From an uncultured Eubacterium sp. (GTDB lineage Bacteria; Bacillota; Clostridia; Lachnospirales; Lachnospiraceae): 57,452 nt of DNA. This document shows, piece after piece, positions 32,212-42,130 of this stretch (positions within the stretch are counted from its first letter, which is position 1; every line of letters begins with the position of its first letter). Both the position numbers and the translations under genes were made by a program. A model generated the notes under the pieces. It saw only the letters and a list, made by a program, of their open reading frames with translations. It searched no databases and was not told the origin of the DNA. The stretch is from contig CAMUPC010000003.1 in NCBI GenBank assembly GCA_947090545.1, positions 1-57,452 of the forward strand, read 5' to 3'.

Positions 32212-35200
32212 ATGATAAAATACGCACAAACCATGCAAAACGAAGCCAATCGGCATCCAATCGGCATGTACGACCCGCGTTTTGAACACGATAGCTGCGG
32301 CATCGGCGCGGTTGTCAATGTGAAGGGAAACGGTTCGCATACGACAGTGGAACATGCATTGCGGATCGTAGAAAACCTACAGCACCGGGCGGGCAAGGAT
32401 GCGGAAGGAAAGACCGGGGACGGTGTCGGCATTTTGTTGCAGGTTTCGTATCCGTTTTTTCAGAAAGCATGTGCGCCGCTTGGGATGGAGCTGGGCGGGG
32501 AGCGGGAGTTCGGCGTGGGGATGTTTTTCTTTCCGCAGGATGAGTTTTTGCGCCGCCGTGCGATGAAGATGTTTGAGGTAATTGTGGAAAAAGAAGGCAT
32601 GGAGTTCCTTGGATGGAGACAGGTGCCGACTGCGCCGCAAAAGCTTGGAAAAAAAGCGGTGGACTGTATGCCGTATATTATGCAGGGCTTTGTCAGGCGT
32701 CCGCAGGAGGTGGAACAGGGGCTGGCGTTTGACCGCAGGCTGTATGTGGCGCGGCGTGTGTTTGAGCAGTCGAATGATGTTACGTATGTCTGCTCGCTAT
32801 CAAGCCGTACGATTGTTTATAAGGGGATGTTTTTGGTCGGGCAGCTTCGGCAGTTCTTTTTGGATTTGCAGGACCCGTGCTATGAGAGCGCGATTGCGCT
32901 GGTGCATTCGCGGTTTTCTACGAATACGAATCCGAGCTGGGAGCGTGCGCATCCGAACCGCCTGATGGTGCACAACGGGGAGATCAATACGATCCGCGGC
33001 AATGTCGACAAGATGTTCGGCAGGGAGGAGACGATGACGCTCGGCGCGCTGGATGCGGAGCTGTCCAAGGTGCTCCCGATCGTCCATGCGGAAGGCTCGG
33101 ATTCGGCGCAGCTTGATAATACGCTGGAGTTTCTTCTGATGAGCGGGATGCCGCTGCCGCTTGCCGTGATGATTCTGATTCCAGAGCCGTGGGCGCACAA
33201 CGATACGATGTCGCAGAAGAAAAAGGATTTTTACCAGTACTATGCGACGATGATGGAGCCGTGGGACGGGCCGGCGTCGATTTTGTTTTCGGACGGGGAC
33301 CTGATGGGCGCTGTGCTTGACCGCAACGGGCTGCGTCCGTCCCGGTACTATCTGACGGATGATGATCAGTTAATTTTGTCGTCGGAAGTCGGCGTGCTGG
33401 ATATTGACCCGACGAAGATCTTGAAAAAAGACCGGCTGCGTCCGGGGAAAATGCTGCTTGTGGATACGGTAAACGGAAGGCTGATCGAGGACGATGAGCT
33501 TAAAGAGTATTATGCGGGAAAATGCCCGTACGGAGAGTGGCTCGACCGCAACCTTGTCAATCTTGCGGAGCTGAAAATTCCAAATGAGCGTGTGCCGCAG
33601 ATTACCAAGGAAGAGCTTCGCAAGCTCCAGCGCGCTTTTGGCTATACGTATGAGTCGATGAAGGAAGTGATTTTGCCGATGGCGTTAAACGGCGGGGAGT
33701 CCACGAGCGCGATGGGCATTGATATCCCGCTTGCGGTGCTTGCGAACGACCATCAGCCGCTGTTTGATTATTTTAAGCAGTTGTTTGCGCAGGTCACGAA
33801 TCCGCCGATCGATTCGATCCGGGAAAAAATTGTGACTTCTACGTGCGTGTATATTGGCGCTGACGGCAACCTGCTCGAAGAGCGCCCGGAAAACTGCCGG
33901 GTACTAAAGGTAAATAACCCGATCCTGACTAATACAGACCTGATGAAGATTCGTGCGATGAAGGTGGAAGGTTTTCACGTAGCGGAAATTCCGATGATCT
34001 ATTATAAAAATACGAGCTTAGAAAAAGCGGTAGACCGATTGTTTCTGGAAGCCGACCGCGCGTACCGGGAGGGTGCGAATATCCTGATCTTATCCGACCG
34101 CGGCGTAGACGAAAACCATGTGGCGATCCCGTCGCTGTTAGCGGTAGCGGCGCTGCATGAGCATCTGGTTATTACGAAAAAGAGGACGTCGCTTTCGCTG
34201 ATTTTAGAGTCCGGCGAACCGAGGGAGGTGCATCATTTTGCGATGCTGCTCGGGTATGGGGCGAGCGCGGTCAATCCGTATCTGGCGCACGAGACGGTTA
34301 GGGACCTGGTGGACTTAAATATGCTTGGCAAAGACCCGTATGCGGCAGTCGATGATTATAACCTCGCGGTCGTTTCCGGCATTGTAAAGATTGCTTCCAA
34401 GATGGGCATTTCCACGATCCAGTCTTACCAGGGCGCGAAGATCTTTGAAGCGGTCGGCATCGACCAGTCGGTCATTGACAAATATTTTACAAATACGGTC
34501 AGCAGGATCGGCGGCATTACGCTTGGCGATATTGAAAAAGACGCCGACCATCTGCATTCGCTGGCGTATGACCCGCTGGGGCTGGAGGTGGATGAATCGC
34601 TCGATTCCAAAGGGCGCCATAAAATGCGCAGCGGCGCAGGGCAGCACCTGTACAACCCGGCGACGATCCATATGCTGCAAAAGTCTACGAGGATGGGCGA
34701 TTACGGGCTGTTTAAAAAATATACGGATATGGTAAACGCGGAAGAAAAAGACGCCTATATCCGCGGGATGCTGGAGATTAACTATCCAAAGCAGGGCATT
34801 CCGATCGAACAGGTGGAAAGCGTAGACTCGATTGTTACGCGCTTTAAAACAGGGGCGATGTCGTATGGCTCGATCTCGCAGGAAGCGCATGAGACGCTTG
34901 CGGTTGCGATGAATCTGCTGCACGGCAAGTCGAATACCGGGGAAGGCGGAGAGAGCTTGGAGCGTCTTACTATCGGCGCCGACGGGCTGAACAAATGCTC
35001 TGCGATCAAGCAGGTGGCATCCGGGCGTTTTGGCGTGACGAGCCGCTACCTGGTCAGCGCCAAAGAGATCCAGATCAAGATGGCGCAGGGCGCAAAGCCG
35101 GGCGAGGGCGGGCATCTGCCGGGCAAAAAGGTGTATCCTTGGATTGCAAAGACAAGGCTTTCTACCCCGGGCGTTTCTCTGATTTCGCCTCCGCCGCACC

Positions 35201-36777
35201 ATGATATTTATTCGATTGAGGACTTGGAGCAGTTGATTTACGACTTGAAAAACGCGAACCGTGAGGCAGGTATTTCGGTCAAGCTTGTATCGGAAGCAGG
35301 CGTCGGTACGGTTGCGGCAGGCGTGGCAAAGGCGGGCGCGCAGCTTATCCTGATCTCAGGATACGACGGCGGTACCGGGGCGGCGCCGCGCAGCTCGATC
35401 CACAATGCCGGGCTTCCGTGGGAGCTTGGGCTGTCGGAAACACATCAGACGCTTATTTTAAACGGGCTTCGCAGCAAGGTGCGCATCGAGACAGACGGCA
35501 AGCTGATGACCGGGCGCGACGTAGCGGTTGCGGCGCTGCTTGGCGCCGAGGAGTTTGGCTTTGCGACGGCGCCGTTAGTAACGATGGGCTGCGTGATGAT
35601 GCGCGTCTGCAACCTGGATACCTGTCCGGCAGGCATCGCGACGCAGAATCCGAAGCTGCGCGCGCGTTTTGACGGCAAGCCGGAATATGTCGTAAACTTT
35701 ATGAGATTTATTGCCCAGGACCTGCGTGAGATTATGGCAAGGCTCGGCATCCGTACCGTAGACGAGCTGGTAGGGCGCAGTGACCTGCTGCGTGTGCGCA
35801 GCGATCTTTCCAGCCGCCAAAAGGAAATCGACCTGACAAAAATCCTGCACAATCCGTTTGCCGGGCGCAGTGAAAAGGTGATCTTTGACCCCAAAAAGGC
35901 ATATGATTTCCAGCTTGAAAAGACAAAGGATGAGCGGGTGCTGTTAAAGCAGCTTCACAGCGCGCTGGAAGCAGGGACAAAGCGCAGCATCGCCGTAGAA
36001 GTGGCGAATACGGACCGTGCGTTTGGGACGATGTTTGGCTCGGAGATTACGAAGCGCTATCCTGACGGGCTTTCGGAAGATACGTACCTTGTAAAGTGCA
36101 CAGGCGCGGGCGGGCAGAGCTTCGGCGCGTTTATTCCAAGGGGGCTGACGCTGGAATTAACGGGCGACTCCAACGACTATTTCGGCAAGGGCTTATCCGG
36201 CGGCAAGCTGGTGGTCTATGCCCCGGCTGGGACACGTTTTCGGCGGGATGAAAATATCATTATCGGAAATGTGGCATTATATGGAGCGACAAGCGGCAAA
36301 GCGTTTATCGGCGGCGTAGCAGGCGAACGGTTCTGCGTGCGCAATTCCGGTGCGAACGCGGTTGTCGAAGGCGTCGGCGACCATGGCTGCGAGTATATGA
36401 CCGGAGGGCGCGTTGTGATTTTGGGGCGTACCGGAAAAAACTTCGCGGCGGGCATGAGCGGCGGGATTGCCTATGTGCTGGATGAGGACAACGACCTGTA
36501 CAAGCGGCTGAACAAGGGCATGGTTTCTTCCGAAGAGATCACTTCCAAGTACGATGTAATCGAATTAAAACAAATGATCGAGGAGCATGTAAAGCTGACC
36601 AATTCGGAAAAAGGAAAGCAGGTGCTTCATCATTTCAGCGAATACCTGCCGAAGTTTAAAAAGATCGTGCCGCATGATTACAAGCGCATGATGATGGCGA
36701 TTGTCCAGATGGAAGAAAAAGGGCTGAACGCAGAGCAGGCTCAGATCGAAGCATTTTATGCCAACGCAGGCAGATAA
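32212..36777 (+). CDS. gltB: Glutamate synthase large (alpha) subunit
   Basis: 1521 residues. After a 28-residue propeptide the N-terminal nucleophile is Cys29 (FEHDSCGIGAVV) of the glutaminase domain. The central and FMN-binding synthase domains follow (TGAMSYGSISQEAHETLAVA, GEGGESLERL, GYDGGTGAAP). The 3Fe-4S cysteines are in GCVMMRVCNLDTCPAGIA. The C-terminal beta-helix has repeats of G-x-x-G-x-x (GKGLSGGKLVVY, FAAGMSGGIAYV). It converts glutamine plus 2-oxoglutarate to two glutamates with GltD. Length and domain order are normal. It is coding-G/C rich compared with the glycan operon. Start chosen by AAAGGA at 32200. Confidence 0.97.
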   Translation: MIKYAQTMQNEANRHPIGMYDPRFEHDSCGIGAVVNVKGNGSHTTVEHALRIVENLQHRAGKDAEGKTGDGVGILLQVSYPFFQKACAPLGMELGGEREFGVGMFFFPQDEFLRRRAMKMFEVIVEKEGMEFLGWRQVPTAPQKLGKKAVDCMPYIMQGFVRRPQEVEQGLAFDRRLYVARRVFEQSNDVTYVCSLSSRTIVYKGMFLVGQLRQFFLDLQDPCYESAIALVHSRFSTNTNPSWERAHPNRLMVHNGEINTIRGNVDKMFGREETMTLGALDAELSKVLPIVHAEGSDSAQLDNTLEFLLMSGMPLPLAVMILIPEPWAHNDTMSQKKKDFYQYYATMMEPWDGPASILFSDGDLMGAVLDRNGLRPSRYYLTDDDQLILSSEVGVLDIDPTKILKKDRLRPGKMLLVDTVNGRLIEDDELKEYYAGKCPYGEWLDRNLVNLAELKIPNERVPQITKEELRKLQRAFGYTYESMKEVILPMALNGGESTSAMGIDIPLAVLANDHQPLFDYFKQLFAQVTNPPIDSIREKIVTSTCVYIGADGNLLEERPENCRVLKVNNPILTNTDLMKIRAMKVEGFHVAEIPMIYYKNTSLEKAVDRLFLEADRAYREGANILILSDRGVDENHVAIPSLLAVAALHEHLVITKKRTSLSLILESGEPREVHHFAMLLGYGASAVNPYLAHETVRDLVDLNMLGKDPYAAVDDYNLAVVSGIVKIASKMGISTIQSYQGAKIFEAVGIDQSVIDKYFTNTVSRIGGITLGDIEKDADHLHSLAYDPLGLEVDESLDSKGRHKMRSGAGQHLYNPATIHMLQKSTRMGDYGLFKKYTDMVNAEEKDAYIRGMLEINYPKQGIPIEQVESVDSIVTRFKTGAMSYGSISQEAHETLAVAMNLLHGKSNTGEGGESLERLTIGADGLNKCSAIKQVASGRFGVTSRYLVSAKEIQIKMAQGAKPGEGGHLPGKKVYPWIAKTRLSTPGVSLISPPPHHDIYSIEDLEQLIYDLKNANREAGISVKLVSEAGVGTVAAGVAKAGAQLILISGYDGGTGAAPRSSIHNAGLPWELGLSETHQTLILNGLRSKVRIETDGKLMTGRDVAVAALLGAEEFGFATAPLVTMGCVMMRVCNLDTCPAGIATQNPKLRARFDGKPEYVVNFMRFIAQDLREIMARLGIRTVDELVGRSDLLRVRSDLSSRQKEIDLTKILHNPFAGRSEKVIFDPKKAYDFQLEKTKDERVLLKQLHSALEAGTKRSIAVEVANTDRAFGTMFGSEITKRYPDGLSEDTYLVKCTGAGGQSFGAFIPRGLTLELTGDSNDYFGKGLSGGKLVVYAPAGTRFRRDENIIIGNVALYGATSGKAFIGGVAGERFCVRNSGANAVVEGVGDHGCEYMTGGRVVILGRTGKNFAAGMSGGIAYVLDEDNDLYKRLNKGMVSSEEITSKYDVIELKQMIEEHVKLTNSEKGKQVLHHFSEYLPKFKKIVPHDYKRMMMAIVQMEEKGLNAEQAQIEAFYANAGR

Positions 36778-36790
36778 GGAGGAAAGCGAA

Positions 36791-38284
36791 ATGGGAAAAC
36801 CAACCGGATTTATGGAGTATAATAGAGTAACGGGCAGGGCGCTTGCTCCCAAAGAGCGTATTTTAAATTTCCACGAGTTTCATCTGCCGCTTTCTGAGAA
36901 AGAGCAGCAAAAGCAGGGCGCGCGGTGCATGGAGTGCGGCGTCCCGTTCTGCCAGGCAGGAATGATGATCGAGGGCATGGCGAGCGGCTGCCCGCTGCAC
37001 AACCTGATCCCGGAATGGAACGACCTCGTCTATACGGGCAACTGGGAGCAGGCATACCACCGCCTGAAAAAGACCAACAATTTCCCGGAATTTACGTCCC
37101 GCGTCTGCCCGGCGCTTTGTGAGGCGGCATGTACGTGCGGCCATTACACAGAAGCGGTTACGGCAAAGGAAAACGAGCACGGGATTATCGAATATGCCTA
37201 TGCAGCCGGGCTTGCAGGCGCGCATCCGCCCAAGGTGCGCACCGGAAAGCGCGTCGCGGTCATAGGCTCCGGCCCAGCCGGGCTTGCGGCGGCAGACCAG
37301 CTTAACAAACGCGGGCATCATGTCACGGTATACGAGCGCGACGACCGCATCGGCGGGCTTTTAATGTATGGCATCCCGAATATGAAGCTGGAAAAGTCAG
37401 TGATCGAGCGCAAGCTTGCCGTGATGCGGGAGGAAGGCGTGGAGTTTGTCACAAACGCCAACGTCGGCAAGGACATCAAAGCGGCAAAGCTGTTAAAGGA
37501 ATACGACCGTATTATTTTAGCGTGCGGCGCCAAGCAGCCGAGGGATATCCATGCGCCGGGACGCGACGCGGCAGGCATTTATTTTGCCGTCGACTATCTG
37601 GCAAGCGTGACCAAAAGCCTGCTGGATTCTAATTTAAAAGACCAGAAATTTGTCTCTCCCAAGGGCAGGCATGTCGTTGTCATCGGCGGAGGTGACACCG
37701 GAAACGACTGTGTAGGTACCTGCATCCGTCTCGGCGCCGCATCCGTTACACAGCTTGAAATGATGCCGAAGGCGCCGGATCAGCGCGCAGCCGATAACCC
37801 GTGGCCGGAATGGCCAAAAATCGCAAAGACAGACTACGGCCAGGAAGAAGCGATCGCGGTATTCGGGCATGACCCGCGTGTTTATCAGACGACCGTCAAG
37901 GAGTTTTACAAGGACAAAAACGGAAACGTAAACGGCATCCTTACCGTCCGCCTGGAACAGGCAAAGGACGAAAAGACCGGGCGCATGACGTTCAAAGAAG
38001 CCGCAGGAAGCGAGAAGAAAATGCCGGCAGGCCTTGTGCTGATTGCAGCGGGATTTTTGGGCTGTGAAAAATATGTTGCCGACGCGTTCGGCGTCAAGCA
38101 GGACGAACGGACGAATATACAGACAAAATCCGGCAAATACGAGACAGGCGCGGCGCATGTCTTTGCCTGCGGCGATATGCGCAAAGGGCAGTCGCTTGTC
38201 GTATGGGCGATCCGGGAAGGACGCGAGGCTGCGGTGGAAGTGGATGAAAGCCTGATGGGGTACAGTTATATGACGGTGCAGTAG
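36791..38284 (+). CDS. gltD: Glutamate synthase small (beta) subunit
   Basis: 497 residues from the ATG at 36791 with AAGGAGG; 13 bases after gltB. The N-terminal cysteine-rich 4Fe-4S region (CMECGVPFCQ, CPLHNLIPEW, CPALCEAACT) is followed by an FAD site (VAVIGSGPAGLAAADQLNKR) and an NAD(P)H site (VVVIGGGDTGNDCVG). It delivers electrons from NAD(P)H to GltB. No frame defects were seen. Confidence 0.97.
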   Translation: MGKPTGFMEYNRVTGRALAPKERILNFHEFHLPLSEKEQQKQGARCMECGVPFCQAGMMIEGMASGCPLHNLIPEWNDLVYTGNWEQAYHRLKKTNNFPEFTSRVCPALCEAACTCGHYTEAVTAKENEHGIIEYAYAAGLAGAHPPKVRTGKRVAVIGSGPAGLAAADQLNKRGHHVTVYERDDRIGGLLMYGIPNMKLEKSVIERKLAVMREEGVEFVTNANVGKDIKAAKLLKEYDRIILACGAKQPRDIHAPGRDAAGIYFAVDYLASVTKSLLDSNLKDQKFVSPKGRHVVVIGGGDTGNDCVGTCIRLGAASVTQLEMMPKAPDQRAADNPWPEWPKIAKTDYGQEEAIAVFGHDPRVYQTTVKEFYKDKNGNVNGILTVRLEQAKDEKTGRMTFKEAAGSEKKMPAGLVLIAAGFLGCEKYVADAFGVKQDERTNIQTKSGKYETGAAHVFACGDMRKGQSLVVWAIREGREAAVEVDESLMGYSYMTVQ

Positions 38285-38372
38285 GGGAGAAATTTTTATA
38301 GCAAGAACGGTAGTAATTGGGGAGCAGGATTTTGGCAGGATGCCTGACGGCCATGCAAAAGCCATCAAATGA

Positions 38373-38401
38373 TTGCAATTGTTTTCAAAACGGGGTATAA
38401 T
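38373..38401 (+). promoter_or_regulatory. Promoter of the RelB/PIN pair
   Basis: TTGCAA (38373-38378), a 17-base spacer and TATAAT (38396-38401), 28 bases before the relB ATG. The spacer contains the palindrome GTTTTCAAAAC (38381-38391), a possible site of autoregulation. Confidence 0.65.
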
Positions 38402-38428
38402 GTAGATATCACGAAAGGAGATGGTATT

Positions 38429-38722
38429 ATGGCAAGCTCATTAGTCCAGTTCCGTACAGACGATACTTCAAAAATCAAAGCAGCGGATATCTGTGAGCGC
38501 CTTGGGATTGACCTACAGACCTATATGCGTATGTGCATTTCAAGGCTGATCCAGGAAAACGGCATACCGTTCAGCATGAAGCTCCCAACGGAGCCAGAGA
38601 ACCGTGCAGTGGCGGCAATGAAGGCTGCCAGCCGTATTGCGGAGGAAAATGGTATATCTGATATGACGCAGGATGAAATCAATGCTGAAATTGCAGAGGC
38701 AAGGAAGCAGGGCAGTTTATGA
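38429..38722 (+). CDS. RelB/DinJ-family antitoxin
   Basis: 97 residues from the ATG at 38429 with AAAGGAG at 38414-38420. SLVQFRTDDTSKIKAADICE, then RLGIDLQTYMRMCISRLIQE is a ribbon-helix-helix domain of the RelB/DinJ type; the rest (SRIAEENGISDMTQDEINAE) is the toxin-binding tail. The stop overlaps the PIN-domain gene by four bases. RelB-like antitoxins usually pair with RelE/YafQ, so a PIN partner is a mixed pairing, though one seen in clostridia. Confidence 0.8.
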   Translation: MASSLVQFRTDDTSKIKAADICERLGIDLQTYMRMCISRLIQENGIPFSMKLPTEPENRAVAAMKAASRIAEENGISDMTQDEINAEIAEARKQGSL

Positions 38723-39139
38723 AATATTATGCAGTCATTGATACAAATGTACTTGTATCGGCGATGCTCAAATGGAATTCGATACCGGGCAGCGTTATGG
38801 AGCTGGCATTTGATGGACCTATTGTTCCTATATTGAATGAACAGATTGAAAAGGAGTACCGTGAAGTGCTTGCACGTCCCAAATTCCATTTTACAGAAGA
38901 AATTATCCGCGACGTGCTGGATAATATTCGGAGCAGAGGGATTTATGTGGATGCTAAACGCCTTGATATTGAGCTGCCCGATCCGAAGGACAGGGTGTTT
39001 TACGAGGTTGTTATGGAAGAACGGAAAACAGAGGGGGGCATACCTGGTAACAGGAAACATCAGGCATTTTCCTGTGAAACCGTTTGTTGTCACGCCAAGG
39101 GAAATGATAGACATTATTCTTTCGGACTCTGAGGGCTAA
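38719..39139 (+). pseudogene. PIN-domain toxin (COG1569-like) frameshifted at a G6 run
   Basis: The frame begins MKYYAVIDTNVLVSAMLKWN with the PIN Asp and proceeds through VPILNEQIEKEYREVLARP and LPDPKDRVFYEVVMEERKTE. At 39033-39038 six G shift the frame; the current reading ends in unrelated codons at 39132. One G fewer gives EGAYLVTGNIRHFPVKPFVV and an end at 39139, the usual COG1569 C-terminus. The family's D-A-Y-L-V-T-G-N has Gly where the acidic Asp is expected, so even the restored protein may be inactive. It may be a decayed toxin, or the run may vary in length. Confidence 0.7.
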
Positions 39140-39242
39140 ATTAACATTCAGAGCAGGCAGTCAATTATTATAGTTGCTCATTCGCCGGAAGCCGTAAAGA
39201 GCATCCGCCGAATGAGTACATAAGCCCGCTCCTGTGTTGCAG

Positions 39243-40376
39243 TTAGTATTGCTTATCCACCAAATCGACGCCATAGTCATTCAATTTGCCGTTTATTGCA
39301 TCGACAAGCCATCCAGAGACAGATTGTTTTTGCTCCTCAAACGGAAGCCACACGGCTGGAGTTGCGATGATGGTATGTGCTGTCATATTTCGTGGGTCAT
39401 CGTACCATGCCACGCCATCCCAGATAAACAGGCTCACATCAATTTCCTGAAACTGAGAGATCGTGTCTTTTAGTATCTGCTGATAAATGTCTGCTTCTTT
39501 TTCCGAGACGTCTATCACGCCTGTATCGAAGTAATTTTGAACTTTAGCAAGGTCGCCGTCTCTTGTAGAACAGTCAAACAGCAGATGGATATCGTCGCCG
39601 TATTTTTTACGCAAGGCAGCCAGGCAGTCCAGTGTGAGATTATTGCCGGTCAGTTTGTCGGATATTTCCTTCGGCGCCTGCCAGACGTCTGCTGCAATTG
39701 CCTGCCAGTCATCGTGCAGTAACAGCGAAGCATCTACCAAAACATTTTTGCTCTTTGCATATGGAAAGTAATTAGTAAAAATATCGTCAGAGAGAAGCGC
39801 AGCAGCAAAGCCCCCTGCGCTGTAGCCTGTTACGACAACAGCTTCAGGATCTTTCAGATCAGCAAGTTCCGTAATTATCTGCATCGCCTGCGTGTAGTTC
39901 ACATAGCCGTTGTGATAGAGAATTTTCTCTTTGCCGTCATGGTCGGTATAGTGAAACTCTCCTGTGCCTGCATGGAAATCCCCTGTTGCATATGGAAACA
40001 GGATGATGTTCCAGTTTTCAAACGGGCTGCCCTCCACTTCGGAGGCAATGCCTCCCATATTCATTGTGACATTTGCCAGCATATCAATAAAAATTTCTTT
40101 GGTGTTATAGGTGTCATCCCTTGCCGTCTCTTCGTTAATGCTGACCCCGCCGCCTGCAAAATACACCATTGTCTTATTTTCACTGCCTTTCTTGAAGAAG
40201 CAGCGGTATTTGCCGCCCTCGGAAGTTTTCATTTCGCTGTTTGTGACGCGATACCATTTTCCAACAGTCGGATTTTCCTTTAGGTTTGGGTATTGCAGGA
40301 CAAAAAAATATACAAATAAAGCTATTATGAGAAGAATCAAAAGCAGAATCCCTATGCCTTTTAATACTTTTTTCAT
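39243..40376 (-). CDS. Pectinacetylesterase/Notum-like alpha/beta hydrolase
   Basis: 377 residues from the ATG at 40376 (MKKVLKGIGILLLILLIIAL), with AAAGGA upstream. The N-terminus is a signal anchor. The catalytic serine lies in GYSAGGFAAALL, and MVYFAGGGVSINEE is the oxyanion/GGG block of the PF03283 family. DGVAWYDDPRNMTAHTI near the end probably carries the Asp and His. It should act outside the cell as an ester hydrolase; the natural ester is unknown. It converges with the PIN gene and shares a short intergenic region containing only a weak inverted repeat (39177-39216). Confidence 0.75.
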   Translation of the reverse strand: MKKVLKGIGILLLILLIIALFVYFFVLQYPNLKENPTVGKWYRVTNSEMKTSEGGKYRCFFKKGSENKTMVYFAGGGVSINEETARDDTYNTKEIFIDMLANVTMNMGGIASEVEGSPFENWNIILFPYATGDFHAGTGEFHYTDHDGKEKILYHNGYVNYTQAMQIITELADLKDPEAVVVTGYSAGGFAAALLSDDIFTNYFPYAKSKNVLVDASLLLHDDWQAIAADVWQAPKEISDKLTGNNLTLDCLAALRKKYGDDIHLLFDCSTRDGDLAKVQNYFDTGVIDVSEKEADIYQQILKDTISQFQEIDVSLFIWDGVAWYDDPRNMTAHTIIATPAVWLPFEEQKQSVSGWLVDAINGKLNDYGVDLVDKQY

Positions 40377-40721
40377 ATTGTGATCTTTCCTTTCGGCACA
40401 CCGGATTTTCATATAAGGCGTGCAGTGATATGCAAGACATCTGTATTGCTGATACTATTGTATCAGCAGTTTTGAAAATGTCAATAGGACAAGAAAAAAT
40501 GAGACAAAATAGGAAAACTGTACTACCGGAAGCTTTTGCGTATTTCCCTGCATTTTCTTTCCTTGCTTTTCTATATGGAATATGTAAAAATAAGATAATA
40601 AAAAGCGGTGAAGGAGGATGCGCTAGTGTGTGAAGCCAGAAGGAAAATGATTCCGAAACGGGGCATTACCGTCAAATACCGCACACAAGCGATATCTTAT
40701 TTAGAGCTTGCGACAACCAGC
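40377..40721. other. Intergenic stretch without a supportable gene
   Basis: About 345 bases upstream of the hydrolase. Short frames are present on both strands but lack family likeness. A strong AAGGAGG at about 40611 is followed by a GTG frame that soon reads through the repeat hairpin and terminator, so I do not call it a gene. Confidence 0.5.
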
Positions 40722-40776
40722 CGGAGGAAGGGGAGCGGAACCGCAAGCCAGTTCCACTCCCCTTCCTCCAGCGTCC
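40722..40776 (-). repeat. GC-rich dispersed repeat, copy A (full hairpin)
   Basis: On the minus strand it begins GGACGCTGGAGGAAGGGGAG. GGAGGAAGGGGAG pairs exactly with CTCCCCTTCCTCC, and inner GGAAC with GTTCC, making a stem of about 19 bp around a 9-base loop. The first 20 bases are identical to copies B (55699) and C (57356). It sits on the left edge of the kinase/GTPase locus. Confidence 0.8.
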
Positions 40777-40785
40777 TATACACGC

Positions 40786-40822
40786 AAAAAGCATTTGAAG
40801 CCCATGCCTTCAGGTGCTTTTT
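40786..40822. terminator. Terminator after the 408-residue leftward gene
   Basis: AAAAAGCATTTGAAG (40786-40800) pairs with CTTCAGGTGCTTTTT (40808-40822) over 15 positions with two G-T wobbles. Runs of A and T on both edges fit a bidirectional rho-independent terminator. It lies 82 bases past the leftward gene's stop. Confidence 0.7.
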
Positions 40823-40903
40823 ATTTGCAGCTAAAAAATGAAAATTACAAATCCAATCTGGAAACCTGCTAAAATAAAACCAGTCAAGCCCCATATAGAT
40901 TCC

Positions 40904-42130
40904 CTACGCCTCAGATTCCCAGGCAGCTTCCGTAAGTGCATCACGCAGCGCATCCAGAGGATGTTCCGTGGTGGATGCCCACAAAAAGAGCCAGTCATAA
41001 GGGTTTCCAGGATACAGCTCATCATAGCCGCAAGACGTTAAGAGCGCGTCTGTTTCTTCCTGGAATACATCAAAAAGGTCATATTCAGCCAGCGCAGGCT
41101 TTAGCAACAGGCTTGCCCAGAAATGGTAAAATTTCAGCAGGATCAGGCATTTGCGTATGGAGTCGTAAGAGGTCGAGGTCCCGGATTTGTTTAAAATATC
41201 CGAAAACGTCCGCTTGCTTGGGAAATTTGCCTTTACGATTGCAGGAATCACGGTATTTTTGGAAATGCCGGAGTTGGTCTTGATCATGCGGTTTAACATA
41301 AAATCGATCGAGGTAATGCTTTTGCCCCGGATGTAGTCAAGCATATGGTCACTGCGGCCGAACAGGTATTCCTGGATCACCAGCCCGCAGTCCTCGCATT
41401 CACTTGGCAGGATGGTTTTTCCGGCACGGCGTGCTTCGATCACAGCTTTGTCCGCAGGCTTACCCTGGATTGCCGTTACATAATAATCGATGCAGGACAG
41501 CGCGCTTTTGTTCCATTCGGCAAAGATGGCTTTGTTTTCCCGAAAGAAATCTAAAAGCTGCTGGTCATTTGTGCATTCGTCCAGGCGGTTGCGGATATCG
41601 GTCGTAAACACATGAGAGGCGGTATGGCAGATCGGCAAGGCAGGATAGCTGTTAATTGCCTCCAGCAGGCTTTTCGCATGGGCGTAGGAAAGCCTGTTGG
41701 AAAAGCAGTAGTAATAAACGGCTTCTTCTATCGTGTGGCAGTTGAAGCAGCGGTCAAAATAGACATGGTGAAAAAACCACCTGACATCCGCAAGGGAGGC
41801 AGACAGCGCAAAGCACAGGCAAAACATCAGCGTTCTGCTGTTGGACGCAAGGGAGGGACGGCGCTTGTCAAGGAACCAGTCCTTTACCGTGCTTTTGCTT
41901 ATCGAAGTGCCTGTCAGGGACAGCTTGTCAAGGACAAAGCGAGTTTTCGCTTCCAGGTCACAGGGATTTTCCTGATAGCCGTATGTGGTGATCAGTTCCG
42001 TCAGTCCCTGCGAAAAGGTGCGGAAATTGGCAGGGTTGTTTAAGTATTCCAAAGCATGTACAGGGGCATTGTCGTCGGTCTTTATGCACCAGATGCTGTC
42101 GTTGCTGTATGTGCTGTCATTTGCTGACAT
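40904..42130 (-). CDS. Unknown 408-residue protein divergent from the kinase gene
   Basis: The start has AAGGAGG directly upstream. Residues about 75-112 (ISKSTVKDWFLDKRRPSLAS) look like a helix-turn-helix with a following hydrophobic helix (TLMFCLCFALSASLADVRWF). A pair of cysteines sits in DRCFNCHTIEE, and another in SECEDCG. The rest is helical. I do not recognise a family. Divergence from the kinase-NB-ARC gene over a 111-base promoter region and a DNA-binding-like N-terminal part suggest a local regulator, but it could equally be a component of the system. Confidence 0.6.
   Translation of the reverse strand: MSANDSTYSNDSIWCIKTDDNAPVHALEYLNNPANFRTFSQGLTELITTYGYQENPCDLEAKTRFVLDKLSLTGTSISKSTVKDWFLDKRRPSLASNSRTLMFCLCFALSASLADVRWFFHHVYFDRCFNCHTIEEAVYYYCFSNRLSYAHAKSLLEAINSYPALPICHTASHVFTTDIRNRLDECTNDQQLLDFFRENKAIFAEWNKSALSCIDYYVTAIQGKPADKAVIEARRAGKTILPSECEDCGLVIQEYLFGRSDHMLDYIRGKSITSIDFMLNRMIKTNSGISKNTVIPAIVKANFPSKRTFSDILNKSGTSTSYDSIRKCLILLKFYHFWASLLLKPALAEYDLFDVFQEETDALLTSCGYDELYPGNPYDWLFLWASTTEHPLDALRDALTEAAWESEA

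Noticed and set aside
34315-35202. 295-codon leftward frame inside gltB
   Set aside because: Antisense shadow of a highly conserved gene; Arg-rich and without a ribosome site.
37634-38368. 244-codon leftward frame opposite gltD
   Set aside because: Shadow frame; no domain or start signal.
40608-40841. 77-codon rightward frame with a strong ribosome-site-like AAGGAGG
   Set aside because: It reads straight through the repeat hairpin and the terminator stem and shows no family likeness.
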